This document shows positions 27,474 through 37,067 of a stretch of 64,000 bases of DNA, one piece after another. The translations under genes and the position numbers were made by a program. The notes beneath the pieces are model-generated. The model searched no databases and was not told where the DNA came from. It worked only from the letters and a program-made list of their open reading frames with translations. This DNA is from JBIOJM01 sp044450785 (GTDB taxonomy: Bacteria > Planctomycetota > Planctomycetia > Isosphaerales > Isosphaeraceae): the NCBI GenBank assembly GCA_044450785.1, contig JBIOJM010000006.1:7528-71527 (forward strand), given 5' to 3'. Each line of letters begins with the position of its first letter. Within the stretch, counting starts at the first letter, position 1.

Positions 27474-27958
27474 GCAATTCCCACCCTCGCCCGTGGGTCC
27501 TCGACTCGCTTGCTGCAAGTCTTTTTGGGGTCGATGGGAATATTAATACGTTAGAAGGCGTCAAGCGGACAAGATTTTTGTTGACATGAGGTCCCGGGTT
27601 CGCATAACCTTACCAAAGATTCCTTCCCTTTCTCGACTAATGGCGAGAGAGCTGGCGACCGAAGAAACGGTGTCGAAGCTCTGGTGGTCGGTGTATACTC
27701 AGTCGTGCATGTTAGTGTTGCGCCCAGGCTGCGGGAGTTCATTTTTTTGAACTTTTCAGCGTTGGCGCGCTCGCGAGACGTGTAAACCCCCTGGATAAGA
27801 GCGGGTTATTTCGACGCCGAGAAAGAAGGATCAGGATCGTGACGAGGCCGCGACCAAGTTGGCCGATCCTTGGGCTGTGGGGCGGTTCGAGCGAGCAGAG
27901 AGGGTCGTTGTCGCGTTTTTCCCTTATCCCATTTTTTCTCGACAGGAGAGTAATACCC
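27474..27958. other. Divergent intergenic region, promoters for the lipoprotein/DUF1559 genes
   Basis: No gene is seen in 485 bp, and the region is less GC-rich than its surroundings. It separates the minus-strand MBL gene from the plus-strand lipoprotein and holds two candidate plus-strand promoters: TTGACA at 27581 with TAACCT at 27605, and TATACT at 27694 with a weak -35. Confidence 0.45.
27581..27610 (+). promoter_or_regulatory. Candidate sigma-70-type promoter
   Basis: A perfect TTGACA at 27581-27586 is followed after 18 bp by TAACCT at 27605-27610, three of six consensus bases. It would give a long leader before the lipoprotein start at 27959. TATACT at 27694-27699 is an alternative with a better -10 but poor -35. 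Confidence 0.35.
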
Positions 27959-28213
27959 GTGAAATCGTTCACTCGCGGATTGGTCTTGGCGCTTTTGAGC
28001 TTGAGCATGCTGGGCGTGACCGGGTGCGGGCCGGACAACGAAGCGGAAGCACTCAAGGCTCAGAAGATCGAGAAGGACCCGGGCACGATTGACTCCAAAT
28101 CGAAAACGGTGACCCCGCCGCCCCCGGCGCGGACCCAGCAAGAGCAATACGAGCAACAGCAAAAGTCCAATGCGATGAGCAAGACGGGGGGGTATCCGGG
28201 CGCGAAGAAGTGA
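27959..28213 (+). CDS. Small lipoprotein beside DUF1559
   Basis: 84 residues from a GTG at 27959 with AGGAGAG at normal spacing; longer ATG-initiated readings lack a signal. The signal sequence (FTRGLVLALLSLSMLGVTGC) ends in a lipobox with Cys, followed by a charged Glu/Lys region, a PPPPA stretch, a Gln-rich segment and a GGYPGAKK tail. It precedes a DUF1559 gene by 121 bp. A similar-sized lipoprotein follows the second DUF1559 gene near 54.3 kb. Such pairs recur in planctomycetes, and I infer an outer-membrane or envelope partner of the pilin-like protein. Confidence 0.85.
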   Translation: MKSFTRGLVLALLSLSMLGVTGCGPDNEAEALKAQKIEKDPGTIDSKSKTVTPPPPARTQQEQYEQQQKSNAMSKTGGYPGAKK

Positions 28214-28334
28214 ATCTCAGCTCGATTTCGAGCGGATAAACTGATCGCACCGATAGGTGATTCATTATCTACTTTATCGCACATCAACGGGGTGTGCCGT
28301 TCTCTGTTCCATTGGCCTCATGAGGGTATCGATC

Positions 28335-29459
28335 ATGATCCGAAAACGCGGGGGATTCACGTTGATCGAACTGCTCGTCGTCATTGCCATCATCGCGGTG
28401 TTGATCGCGCTGCTCTTGCCTGCGGTGCAGGCAGCGCGGGAAGCGGCGCGACGGGCGCAGTGCACGAACAATCTCAAGCAGATCGGTCTCGCCGTCGCCA
28501 ACTATGTCAGCGCCCAAACACTGATGCCGCCACTCTGCGTCGATCAGGCGTGGACTGGTGGCACCGCGCTCATGCAACCCCACCAGAACTTCTCACAGCA
28601 TGCCCGGCTGCTCCCCTACCTGGAGCAACAAACCGCCTACAATGCGATCAACTGGTCGTTTGGCGCCCGCTGGAGTGACAACATCAGCCTCCCTGATCCC
28701 AACCCACCTGATGGCGCGTCGGGCGGCAGCTACAGCATCCCTCAGTTCACCGTTCTGACGATGCAGGTCAACACCTTCCTGTGCCCTTCGGACGGTGTGA
28801 ATAACGGCTCGTCGGGGACCTTCGCCGTCAATGGCGTCAACAAGCTGGTGGGGGGCTCCAACTACCCGTCCAACGTCGGCATGAACCGGCGTATCAATGG
28901 TGGCGCGGCCGGTTTGAACTGGCAAATGAACGGTCCCAACTACATCCTATCCACCTGGGATGGCATCGGGCAGAGGATGATCGGCATCAACAGCTTCACC
29001 GATGGGACAAGCCAGACGGCCATCTTCAGCGAATGGTGCAAGGGACAAGCCCAGGGCAACGGAGCCGCCAAGAACAACCTCGCGGAGGATTATTACCTCG
29101 GAGCAAACTCGGACGCCTTCCCGACCGATGTCCAGTTCCTCCAGCTTTGCTCGAGGGTCCAGCCGATCAGCTCCAATCAGGAGTGGGGATGGAAAGGCGA
29201 GTGGTGGGCATACGGCGGTACGATGATCTATTCGCACACGAACTTACCGAATCGCTACTCGTGTCAATACAATGATATCGGTGAGGACAGCCGGGGCACG
29301 ATCACCTTGACCAACGCCAGTTCAAACCACCCGGGCGGGGTCAACGTGTTGCTGATGGACGGCTCGGTCCATTTCATCAAGAGCAGCGTCGCTTACCTGC
29401 CCTGGTATGCCATCGCCACACCGGATGGCAACGAGGCGTTCAACTCCGATCAGCTCTGA
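28335..29459 (+). CDS. DUF1559 family pilin-like protein
   Basis: About 374 residues from the ATG at 28335; an ATG at 28320 is in frame. The N-terminus is a type IV pilin/pseudopilin signal, RGGFTLIELLVVIAIIAVL, with the glycine-phenylalanine processing site and Glu+5. The DUF1559 region follows (QAAREAARRAQCTNNLKQIGLA). The C-terminus has the family's NHPGGVNVLLMDGSVHFI signature. These proteins, present in many paralogues per planctomycete genome, are presumed exported through a type II/IV pilus-like machine and may form part of the envelope. A strong terminator follows 41 bp after the stop. Confidence 0.93.
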   Translation: MIRKRGGFTLIELLVVIAIIAVLIALLLPAVQAAREAARRAQCTNNLKQIGLAVANYVSAQTLMPPLCVDQAWTGGTALMQPHQNFSQHARLLPYLEQQTAYNAINWSFGARWSDNISLPDPNPPDGASGGSYSIPQFTVLTMQVNTFLCPSDGVNNGSSGTFAVNGVNKLVGGSNYPSNVGMNRRINGGAAGLNWQMNGPNYILSTWDGIGQRMIGINSFTDGTSQTAIFSEWCKGQAQGNGAAKNNLAEDYYLGANSDAFPTDVQFLQLCSRVQPISSNQEWGWKGEWWAYGGTMIYSHTNLPNRYSCQYNDIGEDSRGTITLTNASSNHPGGVNVLLMDGSVHFIKSSVAYLPWYAIATPDGNEAFNSDQL

Positions 29460-29500
29460 GAAACGGTCTTCTCCGAGAGGATTCGAATTCGCTTCGAGCA

Positions 29501-29542
29501 GACACGGTCCATCAGCGCCCGCGGGCGCCGATGGACCGTGTC
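29501..29542 (+). terminator. Strong hairpin terminator after DUF1559
   Basis: A perfect 13-bp stem, GACACGGTCCATC at 29501-29513 paired with 29530-29542, encloses a second GC-rich palindrome (GCGCCCGCGGGCGC) in its loop. It begins 41 bp after the DUF1559 stop. A modest T-containing stretch, not a clean T tract, follows. Confidence 0.75.
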
Positions 29543-29606
29543 GTTCCATTCTGTTGATCGATCGTCACGCCGCTTTCTCAATCTCTTCCTGGCCTTGACC
29601 CCGAAG

Positions 29607-30692
29607 ATGGAGCAAGCACGCTTCCCGAGGTTCCGTTCCCGGTCGTGGCGGGCCACGTTGGTCTTCACCTTGGTCCTGATCGGGCTGCTCTGCCTGACGA
29701 CATGGAACCTGACCCGCTCGGTCGCGCTTCTGGAAGCCCGTCGCGCCTACGTCCGGGGTGATTTGGCTCACTGTCTCCAGCATGCTCTCGACCATCTGGA
29801 CCGGAGGCCGTGGAGTCGCGAGGCAGCCCTCTGGGCGGCGCGCTCCCTGAGCCGGCTCGATTATTCCGGCGAGGCCGAGCTCTACTTTCAGCGCGCCGGC
29901 CACCTCACGCTCAACGACGCGCAGATCCGCGCCTATGGGCTCGTGCGAGGGCCCCATTCCGAGCGCGCGGTCCCGGTCTACAACGAGATCCTGGCGCGCT
30001 CACCCGAAAACGTGACCGCCCTGCGCCGGCTCGCCGCCGTGGAGCTCGCTCAGAACAACACCGGAGCGCTCCTGAAACTGGCGGATCGCCTCGGCCACAT
30101 TTCCAACGGCGCCGTGATCGGCATCACGCTCCGAGCAGTCGTCTACCATAACGACAAGAACCCACAACAGGCCGTCGCTGCCTTCGAACGCCTCCTGGAA
30201 CTTGATCCGGAGCTCCGCGAAATGCCGATGCCGCGTCGCCTGTTCTGGAGTCATTTCGCCGATGACCTGATCGCCAGTGGCCGCATGGATGACGCCAGAC
30301 GGTACTTGAGCAAGGCCTTAATCGATGCCCCTGACGCCGAATTGATCAACCGGCTCGGTCAGGCCTATTTTCTCCAGGGAGCGCTGGACGACGCCGAGCG
30401 CTGCTTCGGGCAAGCGGCCGATTTGAACCCGAGTGACTACGCGCCCCACTTGAGCCTCGCCAAGCTCGCTTTGCAGCGTCACCATCAGGAAGAGGCCCTG
30501 AAACACCTCAACCAGGCCAGGGTTCTCGCGCCCCGGCAATACGACGTACTCTATAACCTGGCTGCGGTCTACCGCCAGCTTGGCCGGACGGCGGAAGCGG
30601 ACCGTATTCAAGAGGCAATCAAGCAGTTGCGCGGCAATTCGTCTTCGTCGTCGCGGCCCACCAATAGTCCCTGGCCTCGTTATGCACTGTGA
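29607..30692 (+). CDS. Membrane-anchored TPR protein
   Basis: About 361 residues starting at the ATG at 29607; the frame opens upstream inside the terminator hairpin, so the longer start is unlikely. A transmembrane helix (LVFTLVLIGLLCLTTW) lies near residues 17-32, then TPR-like helical pairs to the end, including LGQAYFLQGALDDAERCF and YNLAAVYRQLGRTAEA. The C-terminus is Ser-rich. It is one of four TPR proteins here with the same single-anchor plan, and probably serves as a periplasmic scaffold. No catalytic motif is present. It converges on the next TPR gene with a 32-bp gap. Confidence 0.82.
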   Translation: MEQARFPRFRSRSWRATLVFTLVLIGLLCLTTWNLTRSVALLEARRAYVRGDLAHCLQHALDHLDRRPWSREAALWAARSLSRLDYSGEAELYFQRAGHLTLNDAQIRAYGLVRGPHSERAVPVYNEILARSPENVTALRRLAAVELAQNNTGALLKLADRLGHISNGAVIGITLRAVVYHNDKNPQQAVAAFERLLELDPELREMPMPRRLFWSHFADDLIASGRMDDARRYLSKALIDAPDAELINRLGQAYFLQGALDDAERCFGQAADLNPSDYAPHLSLAKLALQRHHQEEALKHLNQARVLAPRQYDVLYNLAAVYRQLGRTAEADRIQEAIKQLRGNSSSSSRPTNSPWPRYAL

Positions 30693-30724
30693 ACGGCTCT
30701 GTTTGGGCTTGGGCTCCGAGCAAG

Positions 30725-32020
30725 TCACTGATGAGCATGGCGTGCCGCATGGGTCTCGTGGAAATTGGCCAGGCCGAGCTGGCCTTTTTTGCGGTAGTAA
30801 TCGGCCAGGAGACGATTCATTGCTGGGTGAGAGGGATCAGAGCGGAGGACCAGATTCGCCCACTCGACTGCCTCGTCTTCGTGACCGTGCTCCATCAGCC
30901 AGCGCGCCGTCTCACTCCGGAGTTGTGGGTCGAGCGGATTACGGACCAAATCGCGGCTGATCTCGCTGAAGTGCGTCTGGTCGTCCTTGAGTCGCTCGAC
31001 GGCCTCGCGGTCGGCGTTTGCCTCGACCTTTCTTCCCAGCCGGGCAAGGACCAACATGCGCTGATAGCGATTCCAGTGGTCGAAGGGATCGGATTTCACG
31101 GCCTGATCGAAGTAACCGAGCGCCACCTCGAGATGGCCCTGGTGCAGTTCGAGCGTCGCCCGGGCAGCCAGGACCTCGGGATCGTGAGGCGCCAGCGTCA
31201 AGGCCCGGTCGAGCAAGCGGGTCGCCTCGGCCTCGTCACCCATATCCAGGGCATTTTGGCCCGCGCCCAAGTATCCCAAGGGATTACCAGGCTGGCGGGC
31301 CAGGTACGTGGCATACTCGGGAGCCGCCTCGGCCTGGCGGTGGTTCTGCCGAAGCTGCTCGGCCAGGCCGAACCGCGCCTGATCCAGGCCTGGATCGCGC
31401 TCGAGTGCCCCTCGGTAGCGCGCGATGATGAGCTCGGGGTCGGCGTGACTCCGCGTGTCGATCTCGGTTCGCAAGAGGTAGGGACGGGCGTCATCGGGTA
31501 CTTCGCGCAGCCAGCGGTCGAGGACCGTTGCGGCCTCACCCAGCCGGAAGGTTTTCAGGTACAGATGGGTCAATGCCTCCGCGACCTCGGGATCAAAGCC
31601 GTGGGAGCCCGCGAGCGCCTGACGAAGCAGCGGTTCGGCGTCGGACAACTGATTCCCGCGCGCCAGGAGGAGCCCCCGCAGACGAGCTACGGCTTGCCAG
31701 GCGTGGCCGAGCGTCTCCGCGCGCGCCAGTTCCCGGTCGACTGTAGGAAAGTCATTTTGGGCCCAGGCGATCCGCGCCTTAAAATAGTGAGCCTCGGCCG
31801 AATCGGGCGACGACCGCAGCCAACGTTCCAGCGCTTGAGCGGCTTCGTCCAGTCGGCCGGCGGCCAGCGCGCGGCGCACGAGTTGAGGCTCGCGCGCGGC
31901 GATTACGGCGCCGCGCAGCCACAGACCCGCCGCGGTCACCGAGACGAGCGTCAACATGCCGGCGATGATCATTCGCCTCCAGCGGGACGAACGCACCGCC
32001 GGCGAACTTGGGCGAGACAT
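30725..32020 (-). CDS. Membrane-anchored TPR protein
   Basis: About 431 residues if the ATG at 32020 is used, with AAGGA 12 bases upstream; an ATG at 32065 is an alternative. An arginine-rich N-terminus is followed by a transmembrane helix (MIIAGMLTLVSVTAAGLWL) and about eight TPR-like units (ALAAGRLDEAAQALERWL, LGYLGAGQNALDMGDEAEA and others). It resembles the other TPR proteins in this block in size and plan. It is divergent from the next TPR gene, with about 215 bp between the two starts that may hold a two-way promoter. No enzymatic domain is visible. Confidence 0.82.
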   Translation of the reverse strand: MSRPSSPAVRSSRWRRMIIAGMLTLVSVTAAGLWLRGAVIAAREPQLVRRALAAGRLDEAAQALERWLRSSPDSAEAHYFKARIAWAQNDFPTVDRELARAETLGHAWQAVARLRGLLLARGNQLSDAEPLLRQALAGSHGFDPEVAEALTHLYLKTFRLGEAATVLDRWLREVPDDARPYLLRTEIDTRSHADPELIIARYRGALERDPGLDQARFGLAEQLRQNHRQAEAAPEYATYLARQPGNPLGYLGAGQNALDMGDEAEATRLLDRALTLAPHDPEVLAARATLELHQGHLEVALGYFDQAVKSDPFDHWNRYQRMLVLARLGRKVEANADREAVERLKDDQTHFSEISRDLVRNPLDPQLRSETARWLMEHGHEDEAVEWANLVLRSDPSHPAMNRLLADYYRKKGQLGLANFHETHAARHAHQ

Positions 32021-32235
32021 CGAACCGATCGGTCCTTGCGAGATCCCTTGTTTGACCGCCGACATATTCTGAAGATGGCGTTTTTCGAGGCCGTGGGCAA
32101 GAGCCAATCAGGAAACGGTGCACTCGATGCGGGCCGGGTTTCGCCGCGCGACGGCTCGCCGACTTTCACTGCCTCCGTTTGTTCTCTACCCGAGATGACT
32201 CACACAGGGTGTTCTCGAAACCCGATGCGATTTCG

Positions 32236-33540
32236 ATGAAAAGCCGGTCTGGTCAGTGGATCTTGATTGTCGTGACGGCGGTGCTCTTCGGGAGTGGGAT
32301 CGCCGCACTGGGTATTTGGCGCACACTCGGTCCGACTCCGAGCCTCGATGAAGTCCGCGCCCTGGCACGGGCTGGCCATTTCAATCGGGCGCAAGTGCTC
32401 TTGAGCCGCTACCTTCGGGCCCATCCCAAGAACGCTCGAGCCCACCTGCTCATGGCTGAGATTACCACGGAACCGACTCATGTACAGCCGGAAATCGCGC
32501 TCGACCACCTCGGTCGAATCCGGCCGGACACCTCCAAGCAGGCCGCGTTAGTCAAATTCTTCGAGGGGAAAGCCCGCTACCAGCAAGGGCGGTACGACCT
32601 GGCGGAAAGCTGCTGGACAGAGGCTCTGCGCCTGGACCCGATCGTCCCGGAAGCGGGCTGGGCCTTGGTCGACCTTCTGGACAAGGAGGGGCGCACCGAG
32701 GAAGCGCACGGCCTTGGCATGCGCCTGCATCAGGTCGAGCCAGATCCTCGTGACCGAGTCCGGATCCTCCTCGAGATGTGTCGGATCGACGTCGAAACGC
32801 CAGACCCCTTGTCGCAAGTTCAATTGTTCGAATTGCTGGTCAAGGAGCATCCCGAGAACTTTCGGCTTTCGGTCACTCTGGGGCTGGCTCTGACCCGTGT
32901 CAACCGGAGCGAAGAGGGATTGCAGCTCCTCCAGGATGCTTTGAGGCGCCATCCCGGCTCGCCCGAAGCCTGGGATGCCTGGCTAACTGGGTTGTACCAG
33001 GCCTCAGAGGCCGAAAAGCTTGCCCAGGAGTTTGACCACCTGCCCAAGGCGCTGGCTGGGGATCCTCGGTTTGCCAAGCATGATGGGATGATCGGGCAGC
33101 TTGCCCTGGACTGGCCCAGGGCCGTTCGCGGCTACCAGCGCGCCTTCGTGCTCGAGCCGTTCAACTGGGGCGTCTGCTACCGGCTTCGCTTTGTCCTCCG
33201 CCAGGCCGGAAGCACCGCCGAGTTCGAGCGGATCGACCGGATCTATGAGACTTACAAGATCGCGTACAAACAAATGCGGGGTTCCTACTACGAAAGGTTT
33301 GAGCCCGGCGAAACTTCCAACTTTGCAGGGGAGGATTTCACGCAGCACCGTGGGGCTTACTACGAGACACTCGCGACCAGGACGCTTGGTCTGAAGCCGC
33401 ATCCCGAGCTGTACCAGCGACTGGCCGACCTGCGCGAGAAGATGGGCCGCCTGGACGAGGCGCGTGCGTGGCACCGGCTGGTGCTGCGCGACTCCCCCGA
33501 CGATGCACTCAGCCTGGCGGCCTTGGAGCGGCTCAAGTAA
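32236..33540 (+). CDS. Membrane-anchored TPR protein, first gene of a cytochrome operon
   Basis: About 434 residues from the ATG at 32236; the frame opens earlier at a TTG. A transmembrane helix (WILIVVTAVLFGSGIAALGIW) follows the basic N-terminus, then TPR-like repeats (ARAGHFNRAQVLLSRYL, KARYQQGRYDLAESCW, LADLREKMGRLDEA). The next TPR gene starts one base after the stop, and the cytochrome genes follow directly. The four genes therefore look like one transcription unit. I infer a scaffold for the cytochromes that follow; no direct evidence in the sequence fixes a partner. Confidence 0.83.
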   Translation: MKSRSGQWILIVVTAVLFGSGIAALGIWRTLGPTPSLDEVRALARAGHFNRAQVLLSRYLRAHPKNARAHLLMAEITTEPTHVQPEIALDHLGRIRPDTSKQAALVKFFEGKARYQQGRYDLAESCWTEALRLDPIVPEAGWALVDLLDKEGRTEEAHGLGMRLHQVEPDPRDRVRILLEMCRIDVETPDPLSQVQLFELLVKEHPENFRLSVTLGLALTRVNRSEEGLQLLQDALRRHPGSPEAWDAWLTGLYQASEAEKLAQEFDHLPKALAGDPRFAKHDGMIGQLALDWPRAVRGYQRAFVLEPFNWGVCYRLRFVLRQAGSTAEFERIDRIYETYKIAYKQMRGSYYERFEPGETSNFAGEDFTQHRGAYYETLATRTLGLKPHPELYQRLADLREKMGRLDEARAWHRLVLRDSPDDALSLAALERLK

Positions 33541-33541
33541 C

Positions 33542-34897
33542 ATGGAGCCAGCCGCCGGGAAGACCTTCGTGAGCCGGCCGCACGCCCCAGCGATTGATTC
33601 ACCGGCCATGACCACCACTTCCGACGTCGCCGCCCTGAGTGAACATCCTCTCGCACCGGCCGCCGGCGGGCCCGTCGTGGCGGCAGCGGGCCGTCGGAAA
33701 CCCACGCTCGCCTGGAAGCTGATTGGGGTGTGCCTGCTTGCATGCCTGTCGGCCTTTAACGTCTGGTGGTACTGGCGCGACAATCAGCCTTTGCCCGACC
33801 TCAAGACGATCTCGGGCTGGATCAGTCGCGAGCAATATCCTCAGGCCGAGTCGGCCCTTCGGGAGTACGTGCGGAGGTCGCCCCACGATGGTGAGGCGCG
33901 GATGATGCTGGCCCGTGCTCTGGGTGTCCGCGGAGATCTCCTGGATTGCGCCAGGCAGTTGCACGAGGTCCCCTACTGGTGGCCGCAGAAGGCCGAGGCA
34001 CTTCTGCGCGAGGGACAGTCGTACCTGACGATCAACCGAGCCAAGGACGCTGAGCGTGCCTGGCTGGAGGCGATCAAGGACGACCCGCTTCACCCCGTCA
34101 CCCCGGACGTCCTTCACGACGCCTGTCAGGAGCTGCTGCAACTGTACGCCATCGAAGACCGCTGGGAGGATGCTTACCCGGTCATCTGGGTGGCTTACGA
34201 CCACGCTGCTCCGGTCGACCAGCCGATTTTGCTGGCCATGCGGATGCGTCCCGAGCTGGAGAGAGTGTCGCAGAAAGAGTCGATCAGCTTGCTGACGCGC
34301 TACGTTGCCGCCGCGGCCGACGACTGGGAGGCGCTCCGCGCCCTGGCCCGTGCCGAGCTGGCCTTGGGCCATCATGCTGAGGCTGCGCGTCACTTTCAGG
34401 CATGCCTCAAGGGCCGGCCCGATGATGTCCGGGCCTGGCGCGACTATCTCACCATGCTCCTGGAGCAGGGGGACCTGAACGCCTTCCTCGCCTTGCTTGC
34501 GAAGGCCCCCCGATCAGCCGAGACCGAGCCCGAGACCTGGATGTTTCACGGCGTGGCCAGCGAGAAAGCAGGAGAATGGCAAACCGCCGCTGAAGACTTC
34601 CGCAAGGCGATCGAGCTCAACCCCAACGTCCCCAAGTATCATTACCGGCTGGCGATGGCCGAGGAACGCCTTGGCCTTCACGAACAGGCGCTCGCCCATC
34701 GCAAGCGGACAAAAGAGATGAACGACGCGCGCGCTCAGTTACCAACTGCCTATGCGGATTACTTCGCCTCCATACCGCCCCGCAAAGCTGGTGCCCCGGA
34801 TATGGCGGTCGCGTGCAAGCGCCTTGCCTCGATCTGCGAAACAATGGGATGGTCTCGCGCCGCGCAGGCCTGGAACCGGCTGGCGATTTCACCGTGA
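33542..34897 (+). CDS. Membrane-anchored TPR protein
   Basis: About 451 residues from the ATG at 33542, one base after the previous stop; an in-frame ATG at 33608 is also possible. A Pro/Ala-rich cytoplasmic start precedes a single membrane span (LAWKLIGVCLLACLSAFNVWWYW) and TPR-like repeats (EQYPQAESALREYV, LALGHHAEAARHFQACL, EKAGEWQTAAEDFRKAI). Tight spacing on both sides marks it as part of the operon running into the multihaem cytochrome genes. No catalytic motif was found. Confidence 0.83.
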   Translation: MEPAAGKTFVSRPHAPAIDSPAMTTTSDVAALSEHPLAPAAGGPVVAAAGRRKPTLAWKLIGVCLLACLSAFNVWWYWRDNQPLPDLKTISGWISREQYPQAESALREYVRRSPHDGEARMMLARALGVRGDLLDCARQLHEVPYWWPQKAEALLREGQSYLTINRAKDAERAWLEAIKDDPLHPVTPDVLHDACQELLQLYAIEDRWEDAYPVIWVAYDHAAPVDQPILLAMRMRPELERVSQKESISLLTRYVAAAADDWEALRALARAELALGHHAEAARHFQACLKGRPDDVRAWRDYLTMLLEQGDLNAFLALLAKAPRSAETEPETWMFHGVASEKAGEWQTAAEDFRKAIELNPNVPKYHYRLAMAEERLGLHEQALAHRKRTKEMNDARAQLPTAYADYFASIPPRKAGAPDMAVACKRLASICETMGWSRAAQAWNRLAISP

Positions 34898-34921
34898 GGC
34901 ATGGAGGGACGAGACGACACC

Positions 34922-36781
34922 ATGCGGCATGTTGGGACGAGAGGTCGTTGGCTGGGAATGATCACCCTGGCGACGATCCTGGCTGGGGGCGGCCTCGGGT
35001 GGGCATGGGTCCGACCGTCCGCCGATCCGGTCAGGCGAGGGCGGGACGCCTATGCGCGGGGCGACTGGGAAGCGGCTGCCCGGCTGGCGCGCGCAAGGCT
35101 CAAGGTGGTTAGCGATGACGTCGCCGCTCTGCGGCTCTTGGCTCGCGCATCCGTCCGCTTGGGTCGTGATTCCTCGGCGATGGCAATCTATCACCGGCTC
35201 GGCCCTCGAGCCATGTTGGCCGACGATCTCTGCCTCCTGGGAATTGCCCTGGCCCGCACCGGCAACAGCAGGGGCCTGGAAGTCTGGGAGCAAGCACGGT
35301 CCTTGGACCCGAATCACGCGAAGACGCTCTTCGAGCTGACCCGGGCTTACCTTGCTGGCGACCGGCTCACCGAGGCAGCCGAAACCGGCCGCCTTCTGGC
35401 ACTGCGCCCGGGCTGGGAAGCTCGGGCGGAAGCACTGCTCGGCACGATCCAGTCGGCACGCAACGATCCGGCCGGTGCCGTCGCATTCTGGCAACAGGCT
35501 CTGGAGCACGAAGCGGTGGAGCAGGGGGGTGTCTCCACGTCCATCGTGCCGCCCAAGGAACTGGCCCGTGCCCTGCTGCAAGCTCGGCGGCCAGATGAAG
35601 CCCGGCGACTGTTGCAGACTGTTCTGACCACGGGGCCCGATCCCGAGGCCTTCTGGCTCATGAGCCGCGCGTACCTGCAGGAAGGGGCCCGGACCGAGGC
35701 GCTGGCCGCCTGGGAAAAGGGCGGTTCGTTCCGTGACGACAACCCGCTCATCCCCGAGCCCGCCCCGTTTGTCGGGTCGGCAGGCTGCGCCGATTGTCAT
35801 CCCGTCATCTACCATGCTCAGCAAGGCTCGCGACATGCCCGGACCTTTTTTCGAGTCGCTGAACTTCGCAACCTGGACCTGCCCGCCCCGTCGTTTTCCG
35901 AGCCGGGCCAGCCGAAGGTCACTCATACTCTCCGGCGGATGGATGGTGGCCGGCTGCAACAGGAAACTCACGTCGAGGGCCAGACCCTCCGCGCCGTGGT
36001 CGAGTACGCATTCGGATCCGGCGACCGCGGTATCACGCTGATCGGTCGCGACGACCAAGGCCAGGCGCGCGAGCTGCGGCTCTCGCATTATGTCAACGGG
36101 ACGGAGTCGTGCTGGGACGTGACTTCAGGGCATCCCGGTCACCCGTCCGAGGTCGCGAGTTACCTGGGCCGGCCGCTGACGGACGACGGGCTCCGCCGCT
36201 GCTTCCTGTGCCACGTCACCGACCCTCGCGCGGTGCTCGAGGCAACCAGCCCTCTGGCATCCGACCGAGGGATCGGCTGCGAGAAGTGCCATGGTCCGGG
36301 TGGAAACCACGAGATGGCAGTCAATGCCAAGTTTCCCGACCTGGCGATCGGCCGTCCCGCAATGGTCTCGGGTTCGCCTGTCGTGAAGTTGTGCGCCCAG
36401 TGCCACAGCCCGCGCGGGAGGACGGTCTCGCACGACGATCCCTTATCCGTCCGCTTCCAGGCGACGACGCTGGCCTGGAGCCGCTGCTTCATCGAAAGCA
36501 AGGATGCACTCGACTGCGTGACTTGCCACGACCCGCATCGCAACGTCGTGACATCGACCGCCCACTACGAGGCCAGGTGTCTCTCATGCCATGCCAGCGC
36601 GGCTCGTTCCAACGGTTCGCCGGCTCGGGCACGGCGGGCCAGCCTGTCCGAGACATCTCGCCAAACTCCTTGCCCGGTGGATCCAACCAAGGGCTGCATC
36701 GCTTGCCACATGCCGGCCGTCAAAAACGTCCTCCCCCACACGTTCTTCACCGACCACTTCATCCGGGTGCATCGCGACTGA
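34922..36781 (+). CDS. TPR-multihaem cytochrome c, seven haem motifs, upstream copy
   Basis: About 619 residues from the ATG at 34922 behind GGAGGG with a long spacer; an ATG at 34901 is also possible. An N-terminal anchor and about 270 residues of TPR-like repeats precede a cytochrome region with seven CXXCH motifs in order: CADCH, CFLCH, CEKCH, CAQCH, CVTCH, CLSCH, CIACH. Spacing and the GSAGCADCH opening fit the cytochrome c554-like multihaem group. The protein should sit on the periplasmic face and move electrons. It is a tandem duplicate of the next gene; the last 290 bp of the two are almost identical. Confidence 0.9.
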   Translation: MRHVGTRGRWLGMITLATILAGGGLGWAWVRPSADPVRRGRDAYARGDWEAAARLARARLKVVSDDVAALRLLARASVRLGRDSSAMAIYHRLGPRAMLADDLCLLGIALARTGNSRGLEVWEQARSLDPNHAKTLFELTRAYLAGDRLTEAAETGRLLALRPGWEARAEALLGTIQSARNDPAGAVAFWQQALEHEAVEQGGVSTSIVPPKELARALLQARRPDEARRLLQTVLTTGPDPEAFWLMSRAYLQEGARTEALAAWEKGGSFRDDNPLIPEPAPFVGSAGCADCHPVIYHAQQGSRHARTFFRVAELRNLDLPAPSFSEPGQPKVTHTLRRMDGGRLQQETHVEGQTLRAVVEYAFGSGDRGITLIGRDDQGQARELRLSHYVNGTESCWDVTSGHPGHPSEVASYLGRPLTDDGLRRCFLCHVTDPRAVLEATSPLASDRGIGCEKCHGPGGNHEMAVNAKFPDLAIGRPAMVSGSPVVKLCAQCHSPRGRTVSHDDPLSVRFQATTLAWSRCFIESKDALDCVTCHDPHRNVVTSTAHYEARCLSCHASAARSNGSPARARRASLSETSRQTPCPVDPTKGCIACHMPAVKNVLPHTFFTDHFIRVHRD

Positions 36782-36808
36782 TCCGGGACCAGCCGTGATC
36801 GCGTCACG

Positions 36809-36905
36809 TCCATGGTTGAACAAGAACGCCGGGCCGGTGATCAAGGCCCGGCGATATCCTGGGTAGCGGTGTGCCGCCGGGTGGGGGCCTGCTGGACGCT
36901 CATCT
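36809..36905 (-). pseudogene. Relic of the 3' end of the neighbouring DUF1553 gene
   Basis: This 97-bp stretch matches 38943-39040, the last codons of the convergent DUF1549/DUF1553 gene, with seven mismatches and a one-base deletion. The stop codon is mutated (TGA to GGA on the minus strand) and the deletion shifts the frame. It lies at the same distance after the upstream cytochrome gene (offset 2134-2135 bp). The tandem duplication therefore carried part of the convergent gene with it. Confidence 0.85.
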
Positions 36906-37067
36906 GTATAAAAAAGTTGGTCCAGGGCAGAAATCCGGGGCCGTCGGCCACGGCTGTACCGCCTAATCCTTTAAGAGTGAAACTCTCGCCTGTTCCATTG
37001 TGTTCGAGCGGTATGCGTTTCTGCGCACCGACCTGGCGGCCTTCTCCGAACAATGCTGCACATCCGG

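Noticed and set aside
36812..37052. Small genes in the gap between the cytochrome genes
   Set aside because: The frames on the minus strand are the translated relic of the DUF1553 tail, broken by a base deletion and a lost stop.
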